Below, one piece after another: positions 53,373-64,000 of a DNA stretch of 64,000 bases. The notes beneath the pieces were generated by a model. That model searched no databases. It worked only from the letters and a program-made list of their open reading frames with translations, and was not told where the DNA came from. Numbering within the stretch: the first letter of the stretch is position 1; every line of letters begins with the position of its first letter. The DNA comes from Cercis canadensis. Lineage: Eukaryota; Streptophyta; Magnoliopsida; Fabales; Fabaceae. A program made the position numbers and the translations under genes. The DNA is taken from assembly GCA_003255065.1 (NCBI GenBank), contig QAOA01001066.1, positions 2,473,397 to 2,537,396 of the forward strand, read 5' to 3'.

Positions 53373-54830
53373 TGATAGACTTTTACCGGCAAGTGTACCG
53401 AGTCACACAAGTAGTAATAAATGAGTAGAGTATCGTCCTCAGGGATTAAAGCAAGCAACTACCAATTTCTCCAATACTAGTTCTATTTGGAAGAAATAAC
53501 ACTTTGGATTGAAGGCAGCCTAAAAATGACTAATGTAATTAACTAAATAGCAAAATTGAAACAATTACGTAAGCAACTTTAAATAGCAATTTAACTGTGA
53601 GATTGATGATAAGAATGCGAAGGTTAGGGGTTGATTTCATCCGTTTGCAAATGCGGTTACTTCATAGACAAAGTAACCTCAGGATCAGTACTGAACTAAG
53701 TATTCCATTTACAATTCCTTTGTTGTTGGTTACTTTCCCTAATGTGATTGAACCCAATCCCTTGGTGAAATAATCCTCCCTATCCCAATGAATTGTCCAA
53801 TTCCTTGCCACAATTAACTAGTCTAGGTGATTAAGCTCTAGGGAATTAATTCAATACCACCTAAACTAAGTTATCTATTCCTAGATTAACTTAATTCAGG
53901 ACAGAATTCACATAGCACATTCGAAACTTACTATTCCTATCATCGAAACGAATCTTTAACTATTCAAATGGAGGCCAGTCATTTAATGCATTAATACTAG
54001 TAAATTCTATTCAACAAGAAGAATTGTACTCAAACAAGTTCATTCAATCTTGAAACCTTATTACAAATGAATTACATCAAACCCCTAACACTAAGAGTTT
54101 AGCTACTCATGACTGAATTTAATAACATTAAGCAGATAAAATTCAACATAAGAAAGGAAGAAGAAAAGAAACTAGATGTCGATCGAGTCCCAATTGCTCC
54201 CCTTCGTGCTCTAGCTCCTCTCCTTATTTTGTTCCCAAGTACGGCCTCCTTAATCCCATTCATCAGATTCCTATTTATACCTCTGTGAAATTATGTCTTC
54301 TTATAAGAAATAGCTTGAACACGGCTCTGACATGGCCGTGTTCCTCTTCGGGAATTAGGCGTGTCACTTAAGGTGCTTTCCTGGTCATTGAACACGGGAC
54401 CAGACACGGCCGTGTCTTTTATTGTCTTGGCCGTGTTCCTCAGACATGGTCTGTGTTCTCTATTTGCTCTGGGCATGTTCTCTATTTGGACATTCTGCTT
54501 GATCAACACGGCCTCGCACACGGCCGTGTCTGATCTTGTCTAAGGCCGTGTTTGTCCATAAGCTTGAGCAGCAACTTTTGGATGCTAGACACAGGGGGAA
54601 CATAGCCGTGTTCCTGCCCGTGTCCCATGAAAACTTGGTATGAGACTGGTTTCCTTGCCATTTGCTTTATGGATTGCTTCCAACTTCTTCCTTTTTCTTG
54701 ATTAAACATCTTGGTACCTGTCAACACCAATTCATGGATTAAATACCATGTTTAATGAGGATTTGCTCACAATGCAGGTAGGAATTCAGTATTAAAGCAT
54801 GGTTTTTATAGTCTTAAAAGACAAGTATCA
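53373..54830 (+). mobile_element. Solo-LTR-like insertion, 1.46 kb, second copy
   Basis: The element runs from TGATAGACTTTTACC to AAGTATCA, with the 5-bp target duplication catag at 53,368-53,372 and 54,831-54,835. It shares the ACCGGCAAGTGTACCG block and several internal stretches with 35,008-36,506 in opposite orientation. It contains four or more ACACGGCCGTGTC-type palindromes at 54,300-54,620 and no retroelement genes. Confidence 0.8.
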
Positions 54831-54835
54831 CATAG

Positions 54836-55504
54836 TTTTCAAAGGCGCGATGTCTTTTCTGCAGGGTGTGAGACACAAGCCATACATAGAGTAGCTGCCA
54901 ACAACATCTTAATTTTCCTTTCCCCTCCCTTCTATAATGGTTGAGTGATAAGAAAGTATCTGCTAAAATAGCGGGCACCGGATTTATCTTGTTGTGCTCA
55001 ACTTTTAAGAAGACGTCTATAGCCAACTAGCTAATAGAGTCTTTTACAACAGGGAATAAGATCACTCAAAGACCTCCATTTTTCCTGATTACGAAAAATT
55101 TGCATGTACTTTTCTATGAAAGACATTGGCCAAACAAAACCAACACCTTCTTTCTTAAGCATCCCACGTTGCACTTCACTTGCATTTGCTCCTAGCAACT
55201 CGGACCCAATTCTATCGAGGGACACTAGATTTTTTCCGTACGAGTACACTTGACTTTCTTGAGTCAAAGGCAATTTGAGCATATAGGCATACTCTTCCAA
55301 TGTGGGTGTAGCATCAAGATTTTTGAACGTTACACAACGGTATGCTGGATCCCAGTAGTGCACCATTGCGATCAACCCTATTTCTTGTACTTTGATCTTG
55401 GATAGCTCATATATATTTCCATAACTATCCAAAAAGTCTTTTTGCATATCCAGTGGCATCTTTCGGTAATATTCAACAATAACCCTAGCATCATTGACGC
55501 CCAC
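54836..55504 (-). pseudogene. DUF7745-like upstream ORF of Ty3/gypsy element, N-terminal part
   Basis: The - strand frame encodes KIKVQEIGLIAMVHYWDPAY, CVTFKNLDATPTLEEYAYML and, after a stop at about 55,028, ILADTFLSLNHYRREGKGK and CWQLLYVWLVSHT. These are the features I recall for the DUF7745 family, found upstream of gag in some plant Ty3/gypsy elements. The role is unknown. It is broken by a stop and by the 1.46-kb insertion. Confidence 0.65.
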
Positions 55505-55965
55505 CTAAATTAGAAGCTTTCCAGAAAGTTGACTAAGATGGCCTCTTGGCAGAACAGACAGAGAGATGAACTCCCATGTTTATCCATGCCAGTTGGACGA
55601 GACATAATCTGAGTGGAAGTTTTTGTGTAAGCCGTCAAAGAATATGTCTTTGGTGACAACACTAAACTCCCTCCTACTCCTAGGTAAAACTGGGGTCCGG
55701 GTATAGAGGCAGAAAGTGTGTGAGGTAGTAGTGTTAGTGTACTGTGTGTGCGGGGGAAGCATACAAACTTCAACCTAAAGCTACCCGCTGCAAGGAAAAA
55801 ACTATACATATACAATAAAATGATCTATCTACTGACGCAAACACAAAATAAAGATTAAAGCAATAAAACAAAATTAGTGATGAAGAAAATTCATTAGGTC
55901 ATCTCATATTTGCACAATTAATTTCTTAAGCTTGACTCTACATTTCCCCAGTGGAGTTGTCAAAC
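55505..55965 (-). other. Leader and PBS region of Ty3/gypsy element
   Basis: On the - strand, the LTR end is followed by GTTTGACAACTCCACTGGGG, a PBS-like block, although I cannot name the tRNA with confidence. A leader of about 0.45 kb follows with short open frames (55,510-55,815) that may include the beginning of the DUF7745-like ORF. Confidence 0.5.
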
Positions 55966-58900
55966 TGTCACAACGTACCTGAAGGCCGCTACGACGCGAA
56001 TGGCGAAATAAAAAAGAGATTTTGTTTTCTGAAAATAAAAACTCTGGAGTCGCCACCAATTGTATTAAAAATTGGGGAACAATTGGAAAACCCCTTTTAT
56101 TTTCAAAATTTAGTCTACGAACCAAAGAGAGTTTGAGAGTCTAATTGTGCATGAGGAAGGTGTTAGGCACCCCACAACACCTGTCTAAAAGATTGTTACC
56201 CAAAATTAATCGTGCGAATCATAAAATGATGAAAAGACGTATTTTATTAATCCCTATGAAAATATGCTGATATTTACAAGTTTAAAACAAAAAGCAAAAT
56301 AAAATATTTACAAAAGTGGGTTTGTCCTATAATCAAGTAAAGTGGAGTGGCATTGAGCCAAAAAAAAAAAAAAAGTGGCTTCGAGTCCTTGACTTTTATC
56401 TTTTCTTGAAAATTTGAAATTAAATGAAAATGGGAAGTTATTAGAAAGTTGGACTTGACTTGCTTCTCCTTACGTACCCCTTAGATGGGATCAAAGTTTG
56501 CGTAGTTCGCTTTAAAAATACTTTTTTTTGAAAAAGAGACTTTGAGAAAATGAATCAATCTTAATTCTAACTCAAAACTTATATGCCCTCATAGAGAGCA
56601 TTAACAAACATTCTCTAGGAAGAAAATTAAACGTGCAATGTATGAGGATGCAGATCTTATTTCATACATCTCTATTAGGCAAGAAAATAAATATGCGATA
56701 CATAGTGCAACTAGCGCGACCTGAGTCCTTCCACCCGTTCCACGCATATTGCACCCTCTGGGGTGTCACTTATCCTTACCTAAGAACGATATGGTAGGCC
56801 ACTTGATACGTAGATGGATCACCCTATCCTTCCATGATAGGTAAGGGGCCTATGGAAACTACGCGACATATATATATTATATGAATGCACATGTGTGGTT
56901 TCACAAAATTATACAATTGTTTGGGGAGAGGGAATTAAAATACAATTATGAAATAAAATAAAATGAAAATGATCCACTAGTCCAGCATCTCCCACTTGTC
57001 TCCAAACTTCCAGTTCAAAATGGAGCTCCATTTGCCTCACATAGACTCACCAAAATCAATATAGCAAGGAAAAGGACTCAGGGAAGTATCAAACCACAAA
57101 AAAAATGAGAAGAAAGTTAGATGACAATATAAAAAAAANAAAAAAAAAAAAAAAAAAAAAAAACAACTTAAACAAATATTAGCACTAAAATAATCTTCTT
57201 GACAGAAATAAACTAACATCCAACACTATGCAAAAATAAGAAAATAAAATCCCCAGAATAACATCTATAGAACCAAAGGGCAGCAAGTGAACCAATCAAC
57301 CCACAACAGGGCAACAATTATTTTTCGAAGTATACAAAAACAGCCAATGACATGACATGCAACAACCTTTGAATGGTGCAGAAATTGCCAGTAAAACAAG
57401 ACCAGAAACAATCTAAAAAATGTAAAAATAGCATGGAGAATATGCAGAAATAACCTTAAAACAGTGAACATGTCAATGAACCAAAAGGCATTGATATTAA
57501 ACTCAGTAAATTGTTTAAAAGGAGCAAAAAATAACAAGAACAAACAAATATGCAGAGGAGTAAGTCAAGACTCAAATCAAATCAAAATGAAGAGGAATTT
57601 ACAAATAAAACAAAAAGCAAACCACCAAAAGATACAATAATGGTGCATCAACTAGAAATTGACTTAACCCAAATGCAAAGCTATGCTATTTCCCTTTTGA
57701 TAAAGCCCAACATAACATAAGACATATTTCTAAGAAGAATTCTCTAATTCTCCTTCACAAATAAGCCATGTGAGCTTTCCACAAAACCAACTATACCCAT
57801 ATACTTGGATATAGTAATCATGGGATGATATCAATGTCCCAAAATTCCTAACACAACTGTGAGACAGCCAACACATATATAAATTAAGTGCACATTAGAC
57901 TTAGTAAATCCAAATATAATAAGCAAAATGACAAACCCCACAAGGTATAGAAAACCAAGCACGGCAGCCCCTCATTTTGAGTAAAATAAAAACAGTAAGT
58001 AAGTAAAACCCAAAGAAGTTCAGGTGAACAAGCTTTGAAAGTGCATATAACCCAGTGCAATGTGATGTTCTGTTGTGTTGTAATTATTCAAAACACCAAG
58101 AGCAGTCCCAAACATGATGCAAATTTATCTCAAATTTTTGAAATGAGTGTAACCGAATTCATGAAAAGAAGTTTACATGAAAGCAAAGCTATGGGTGCTA
58201 TGATTCTAATGCATTTGACAACATGCAATTTGGATGTCTCTAGCTCAAGATAAAAGCAAACAAGTGATAAGTGTCCAAGCTGTGACAGTGCAGAAAACAG
58301 TGAAAAAACTTAGACACAAATCGGGAACAAGGGAGAGGGAATTTTGCTTTGATAAGGGTGCATGTTTCATGATTTCAACGAAACAAAAATTACACAAAAA
58401 AGAGCCTTATAGCTCAGGTTGTAAGAAAAACAATGACTGCTGCCAGAGAGAAATAACATGCCTAACAAAGCAGCGTGACAACCAACTTTAAATTCGAACT
58501 GGGAGCAAGGGAGACAATGAAAAAATCTGAAATTTTTACACAATGGAAATAAATGTCTTACGGTTCTAATGGGACAAACATCAATTAAATCCGAGTTGTA
58601 CAGCTCCCAAAATTAATGAAACACTGAGGACTGCCAGACAGAACCGAGAATATATAAATCAAATGCCTTTGATGCATCAACTCACACCCAAAACCCATAC
58701 CAAATGCATTAAATCATAGTAAAATAACAGAACAGCAGGTGCACAAAAAGAAAAATTGAAATCAAACTTAAGTGTTATGTTCAATGACTTAATCTAGCCA
58801 TAAGCATAAATAACAAGGCAAATTAACCCAAATCTGCAGAGATAATTTGGCTGCACTTAACAATGGTTCCAACTTGTTCAAGTTATGCATAATTAAATGA

Positions 58901-60024
58901 GTAACACAATCTCAAAAGAGCTCCAGTAATGTGCCTTAAAAATCATAGAGAAACATGAACAAAACAAAAGAAAACTGAAGGTCATTTAATACTTTCAAAA
59001 AATATAAACCAAAAAAAACAATCATTAAAGTTCAGCACCCAACCTCAAGATAAAGACAATATAGTGGTACTAAAAAAAACGCATCAGCAGATGAAAGAAA
59101 TGCATTATACTCCAAAACATAAAGGTACTCCAATAGAATCAAAAGAAATAGAAATTGGAACCAAGAATATGAAGTCTCCACCTTAATCTCAAAGAAAACA
59201 AAAAGAGTAAAAGAAAACAAGGAAAGTAGAAATCAATCTAGTAAAAAAAACAGGGGAGAAAGATCTTGACCTTAGATTCCCCAAGCACTCCTTAGAACTA
59301 CTAGCTTCTCCTCTTTCTTGGACTACCTTCTATGCTTTCTCTTTCTCTGCTCAAGCTTTTCTGTTGTGCTTACTGCTCCTTTAGCTTTCTCCTTCCTCTA
59401 TTTGCTTTTTTTTTTGGGTCTCTCCTCTATCATTTTTTCTGAATGGGTCTCTTGCCCTTTCTCCTTTTTGTTATAGGGTTTTCTCCCTCCCCCCTTAGGA
59501 AATTGCCACACACTTTCCTATTTCTTTTTTTATTATTTTTTTATCTTCTCAAATAGGAAATTTTCATTCACTTTCCTATTTCTTTTTATATACTTTTTTT
59601 TATCTTCTCAAATAGGAAATTTCCATTCACTTTCCTATTTTTTTTATATTTTTTTTCCTTCATGCAACATTTACTTATATATATATATATATATATATAT
59701 TNTGAGATTCAAAACCCAAACATTGAAAATAGATCTAGAATATATATATATATATATATATATTGATCTTTACAAGAAAGAAAAAAAAAATGCTATAAAT
59801 TTACAAAAATACAAAAACATTATAAATAAAAATGGGCCAATTGGGTATCATAAAAGAGTTGGGCTATACCCATGAATTTTACAAAATTGAAATTATTTCA
59901 CTATTTTTTTTTTCTTAAGAACCCAAAACCCAAGAACATAAAGCTTTAAAAAAGATGTTTGCATATATAAATTTAATTTTTTTTAACAGAAACAAAAATA
60001 CCTAGACAAAAACCAATGTCTACA
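55966..60024 (-). repeat. Long LTR (4.06 kb) of Tat/Ogre-like Ty3/gypsy element
   Basis: On the - strand it begins TGTAGACATTGG after a purine tract and ends CGTTGTGACA before the PBS-like block, so the termini are TG/CA. It contains GGTGGCGACTCCAGAG-type sequence near its end, an A tract with an ambiguous base (57,139), tandem repeats at 59,498-59,655 and TA tracts at about 59,677-59,762. No gene is seen. Length and context fit Tat/Ogre-lineage LTRs. Confidence 0.75.
59498..59655. repeat. Tandem repeat of about 65 bp in gypsy LTR
   Basis: Two and a half copies of a unit containing AAATAGGAAATT and CACTTTCCTATTTCTTTTT. Each has a complementary AATAGGAAA/TTTCCTATT pair able to form a hairpin. 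Confidence 0.75.
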
Positions 60025-60042
60025 GTTTGCTCCTCTTTACTT
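60025..60042 (-). promoter_or_regulatory. Polypurine tract of Ty3/gypsy element
   Basis: AAGTAAAGAGGAGCAAAC on the - strand lies directly before the LTR start TGTAGAC. It would prime plus-strand DNA synthesis. Confidence 0.7.
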
Positions 60043-60139
60043 GTTTCCTATTAGAATGACGTGTTAAGCTCTCGCTTATCATGCTTTCGTGTAGGGAACA
60101 TGTAAAGACAGAAGACAAGTATTTTATCCAGTACTCAAA

Positions 60140-60795
60140 AAAAATTAATGAATGAAACTGTAATGATTGAAAATTAATGGCTAGAAATGTAATGGCTAAA
60201 AAATTAATGGCGAGAAAATTAATGACATGAAAATTAATGACAGAAAAAATAACGGCAGAAAAAATCAGTGGCGAGAAAATTAATTACAGAAAAATCAATG
60301 GCGAGAAAAATTAGACATAAAATTAATTGCAGAACAATATAATGACATGAAAAATAATGGCAGAAAAATCAATGGTGAGAAAATTAATGGCATAAAAAAT
60401 AATTACATAAAAATGTAATGGTGAGCAAATTAATACGATAAAATTAATGGCAGAAAAATTAATGGCGGAAAATTAATGGCATGAAAATTAATGGCAAAAA
60501 AATTAATGGTGAAAAATTAATGGCTGAAAATATAATAGCATGAAATTGTAATGACATGAACATGTAATGACAAGAAAATTAATGACGAGAAAATTAATCG
60601 CTGAAAATATAATGGCCTAAAAATTAATGGCTGAAAATATAATGACATGAAATTGTAATGGTATGAAAAAGTAATGGCAAGAATTTGTAAAGGCATGAAC
60701 ATGTAATGGTAGGAAAATTAATGGCAAGAAAATTAATGGCTTAAAATATAATGACAAGAAAATAAATGACATGAAAATTAATGACTGAAATTAAC
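60140..60795. repeat. Minisatellite in gypsy 3' region
   Basis: Dozens of degenerate copies of a 14-18-base unit of the form AAAATTAATGGC(A/G)(T/A)G, with variants ATGACATG and ATGGCAG. It lies between the integrase end and the LTR. Translations here (for example 60,517-60,702) are repeat artefacts. Confidence 0.85.
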
Positions 60796-61834
60796 ATATC
60801 CCATGGCACTAAGACGAGACATCTTTGATCCCTTGCAAGGAGAAGACGGTTCAATCAAAATTCACTTTTTCAAAAGTTAACTCGTTCAAGCATATCCTTT
60901 CTCATTAGCATACTGGACTTCCTTCCTTATCGGCTAAATTCTATCTCTCTCTCTTTTTCACATGATGAAATCACAAACTCTTTTACAATTGTAGGATAAG
61001 ATAAATCTTTCTGATTAATTATTTCCCTCTTTATATTTCTCAACGCCCTTTCAAAGTCTCTCTGTTTCATTTATCACTAAAGAAAACCTATAGCAAATCT
61101 CGAGCCTTGCTTTGATTTAGAAGATATCATTCTGAAATTTGAAAACCATGTCAATGTAACCTACTTTAAAGAGATAGATGAATATGTCATATAAACAATT
61201 CACTCATGTTTTATTCAAAATAATAATTCAATAATTTATCATGGAGAGTATGCATAATTGAAAGAAGTAAATTCAATAAATTAACCTCTTTTATTTCAAC
61301 AAGATAGAACGTATAAAAAATTTCACAAGATTGAAATTCAAAGAGATATCCGTTAGAATAAAAATTTGCCCCAGCATGGGGTCTTTGAGAAATTGGACTT
61401 GCCTTAATAAATAGGTGCCTACATATTCTTAAAGAGGAATCAAAATCCACGTAGTTCGGGATGAGAGATCCATAAGCCATATAGAATGGGCAATTTTGCC
61501 CCAATTGTAACTCGGTGATGTCCAGTTCTTATTGATTCTCATATTGCAATCGGATAAGACTTTCACTTGACTGAAGAGACATTTATCCTTCTGATGTTGA
61601 AATTCGCTGATTTTGCTTTCTCATGAGTTTTTTCCCTTATCTCAGACAAACTTTCTGTCTTCTTTAATTCATTTTCGCACAAACTTTCTTGCAGTCTCAA
61701 ACTCCCACTTGGATCGCCTTTTCGGGTTCTCAAATCAGTGATTTTTTCTTTTTAAACGCCCTAACTTTTGCTTAGATCGCTTTTTCAGGTTTTCAATCTA
61801 ACGGGTTTTTCTTCTTCTTCTTTTTTTATGAGTA
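60796..61834 (-). other. 3' untranslated region of Ty3/gypsy element
   Basis: About 1 kb between the integrase stop and the minisatellite. A 97-codon frame at 61,211-61,504 (- strand) has no recognised domain. Otherwise nothing is identifiable. Confidence 0.5.
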
Positions 61835-62361
61835 ATATCTTCTAACTGCGTCAGAGTTTATTGGCTTAGCAAGCTCTTGCCCTTCCATATTTGTGAGAAT
61901 CAAAGCTCTTCCAAAGAATGCTTGCTTGACAATGTATGGGCCTTGATGAGTTGGAGCCTATTTTCCCTGTGCATCTTCTTGATGAAGCAAGACCTTTCTC
62001 AAAACTAAATCTCCCAATTAAAACTCTTGAGGTCGAACCTTTTTGTTGAATGCTCTAGCCATTCTTTGCTGGTACAATTGCCCATGACAAATTGTGACTA
62101 ATCTTTTCTCTTCAGTCATGTTCAGTTGCTCATATCTAACTTGTGCTCATTCTGATTCTTCTAATTCAGTTTCCATCAAGACTCTTAGAGAAGGAATTTC
62201 TACTTCTATAGGAGTAACGGCTTCCATGCCATACACCAAGGAATACGGCGTTGCCACAGTTGACGATCAAACGGCTATGCGATAAGCGTGCAAAGCATAA
62301 GAAAGCATTTCATGCCAATCATTGTAGGTCACCACCATCTTTTCCACTATCTTTTTGATGT
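61835..62361 (-). pseudogene. Ty3/gypsy integrase C-terminal part
   Basis: On the - strand, IKKIVEKMVVTYNDWHEMLS is followed by TPYSLVYGMEAVTPIEVEIP, FNKKVRPQEF and KPINSDAVRRYY, the usual end of plant Ty3/gypsy integrase. Several stops (after HAYRIAV, in LEESE, after RPQEF) disable it. The 5' side is cut at 62,361, where + strand DUF7745-like coding begins. Confidence 0.8.
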
Positions 62362-63275
62362 TTAGTGGGGTGAAGGAAGAAGATGAAGGGAAAATAGGAG
62401 AAGTTCGGCAGGCCTGGAAGTATATTGTGATAAAAAATGAGGATGTTAGCCCTTATGGTGCCAGCACAAGTAGACCTTATGAGAAATGGTTCGAGGAGAG
62501 GGGCAGAGAAATGTGTGTACCCCCATTAGCAAGGTGTGAGCATCGGAGCATGGCTGAAGATGAGCCGATAGATGAAAGAATAGAGCAGCTTAATTTGAAA
62601 GACCATGAGATCAAAGAGATGAAGGCGAAATTAGAAAAATCAGAAAAAGAAAAGTAAGAATGGGAGCGAAAGTATGCATTGTCAAAATCTAAGACAAGAA
62701 CACAAGAAGGGAAGATTCGTTTACAAGAGGATAGCACCTTTGAGAGCATAGAGCAGCTAAGGAAACATCATGATCACAAAATGAAAGAGAAAAATGATGA
62801 ATTAATTAAGTGCAGAAAGGAAGTTGCTTCTTTGAAGAGCACCATGAAGAAAAAAGATGAGAAGTTGAAGACGTATCAGAGAAAAACTATGTGCATGGAG
62901 CTTGATTTGCAAAAAAACTAAAGAAACTTATGGGCAATACATAGCTAATTTAGAGGAGACCAATCAAAGTTCGGAAGAGCAGAAATGGCACGTGGAAAGC
63001 GAGAAAAAGACTTAGAGCAAAGGTTTGTGAAACTTCACGAAGAGCTAATTCAGTTGGTTGAAGATTTACATCAAGAAAGACAGAACTCATCACTTTGGGC
63101 GCAAAAGTACTATGCGGTGGTAAGGGACTTAGAGGCCAAAGTTGAAAGGCTAACTCAACGAATTCAAATAGTGGACAACAGTTACACTCCATTTGTGGTG
63201 ACAGTTAAAGAGTTAGAGAAGTTGCTGGAAGATTGCAAGGAAGTGTTGGGCTGGAGTAATTCATTATACTTTTAA
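62362..63275 (+). pseudogene. DUF7745-like ORF, C-terminal part with coiled coil
   Basis: The + strand begins in mid-domain: VRQAWKYIVIKNEDVSPYGA and RPYEKWFEERGREM match the end of the DUF7745 family as I recall it. A long, highly charged coiled coil follows in three open pieces (to 62,657; 62,679-62,921; 62,985-63,275) separated by stops. It stands upstream of gag, as in intact elements, and is complementary to the N-terminal part on the other strand at 53,263-55,504. Confidence 0.65.
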
Positions 63276-63591
63276 ACGGATGTAATAGTTGTTATGATTT
63301 GAAATCAAGTGTATTGCATCACTTTCAGTGAAATGAATGGAATTATCATATCCTTGTTGGTTTTTGTGTTTAGTGACTTTTCACGATGAGCGAACTGCTT
63401 TCGTGATAGTTACTCTAAGTTATACCATTTAATAAGGAACTATATGTTTTTATCAGATGATATAATATCTGTACGTCCATGAATGCTTGAGAAAAGGGGG
63501 ATCTTGTCAATAGTTTTAATCCAAATAGGCTGAACTCGCTTATCAATCCAGATGATATAATATGTTTTTTTTGTCACTTTTTTTTTGTCAT
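63276..63591. other. Spacer between upstream ORF and gag
   Basis: Noncoding, AT-rich; no feature is recognised. It separates the DUF7745-like ORF from gag. Confidence 0.5.
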
Positions 63592-64000
63592 TTTGAAAAG
63601 GAGTCTGGGGAGTATGAGAAGGAGATGCAAAAAGAGAAATTATTGACTCTTGAAGAAAGAATTCGAGCCATGGAAGGAACTAGTTCTTTTAGTGCTGTAG
63701 GGATCAAGCAATTAAAGCTTACTCCTAATGTGTCCATTCCCAAATATTTCAAACTTCCTGAATTTTAGAAGTATGATGGCGCTGGTAATCCTAAATTCCA
63801 CTTAGTGTCATACACCACTGAAATGGCTACTATGGATGAAGATGAGAGGGTGCTGATTCATTTTTTCCTTAAGAGCCTCACTGGAGTAGCTTATAATTGG
63901 TTCATGAATTTGGACCATACTAAGATGCAAACTTGGGTAGATTTGGCTGATGCCTTTTTGAAGCAATATAAGTTCAATTATGATATTACTCCTACAAGAG
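63592..64000 (+). pseudogene. Ty3/gypsy gag, truncated by window edge
   Basis: LLTLEERIRAMEG and IPKYFKLPEF are followed by a TAG and then, in the same frame, KYDGAGNPKFHLVSY, VLIHFFLKSLTGVAYNWF and TWVDLADAFLKQYKFN, the classic plant Ty3/gypsy gag core. The stop falls at the PEF-KYDG position. The knuckle and pol lie beyond the window. Confidence 0.85.

Noticed and set aside
60517-60702. 61-codon frame with FQPLIF/FRPLYF repeats
   Set aside because: It is a translation of the TTAATGGC-type minisatellite.
1-64000. CRISPR array, bacterial operon or phage content
   Set aside because: Introns, plant gene families, LTR elements and pararetroviral sequences show a plant nuclear genome; the direct repeats seen are explained by leaders, LTRs and minisatellites.

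Overview
The window is nuclear DNA of a flowering plant, most likely a eudicot. It is AT-rich, has intron-containing host genes, and is dominated by nested retroelements. The host signature is a tandem pair of ACD6-like ankyrin-PGG membrane protein genes, both now pseudogenes. I cannot name the species.

Region 1 (1-29,756) is a cluster of endogenous pararetrovirus (Caulimoviridae-like) sequences. Seven partial copies, called A to G here, can be told apart. A, C, D, E and F read leftwards (- strand); B and G read rightwards. A leftward unit has this order: promoter with TATAAATAG, long leader, initiator-tRNA-Met primer binding site (PBS), two short ORFs of 64 and 56 codons, a cluster of GTAAG motifs, 30K-type movement protein, linker domain, coat-like domain with a CCHC knuckle, aspartic protease, and a long C-terminal region of unknown function. 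From PBS to PBS, copy D spans about 7.8 kb. No reverse transcriptase or RNase H is visible in any copy. In D and F the protease runs straight into the unknown C-terminal region, so the family is either defective or one part of a multi-component genome. Copies B and G differ from the rest: B has an acidic segment where the movement protein should be, and G has a different C-terminal domain. All copies carry breaks. Several copy ends coincide with (TA)n tracts.

Region 2 (29,757-49,040) holds the two ankyrin-PGG paralogues. The first (29,757-38,719) begins at a (TA)n tract that directly abuts viral copy G. The matching intronic (TA)n in the second paralogue (46,853-46,890) carries no virus. The first paralogue is further interrupted by a Ty1/copia element (31,498-38,189, target duplication gtcga). 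That element is itself interrupted by a 1.5-kb LTR-like insertion (35,008-36,506, target duplication gtgta). Between the paralogues lie AT-rich intergenic DNA and a fold-back MITE-like element.

Region 3 (49,041-64,000) is a nest of LTR elements: a 5'-truncated Ty1/copia (Tnt1/Tork-like) with its 3' LTR, a fragment of a long Ty3/gypsy LTR, a second copy of the 1.5-kb LTR-like insertion (target duplication catag), and a large Tat/Ogre-like Ty3/gypsy complex. In the complex a 4.06-kb LTR lies between an integrase end plus minisatellite on one side and a DUF7745-like upstream ORF on the other. The remaining DUF7745-like part and gag lie on the opposite strand, which suggests an inversion.

Most of the coding content is broken transposon or viral sequence. 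The longest open frame is the 1,310-codon polyprotein segment of viral copy D.
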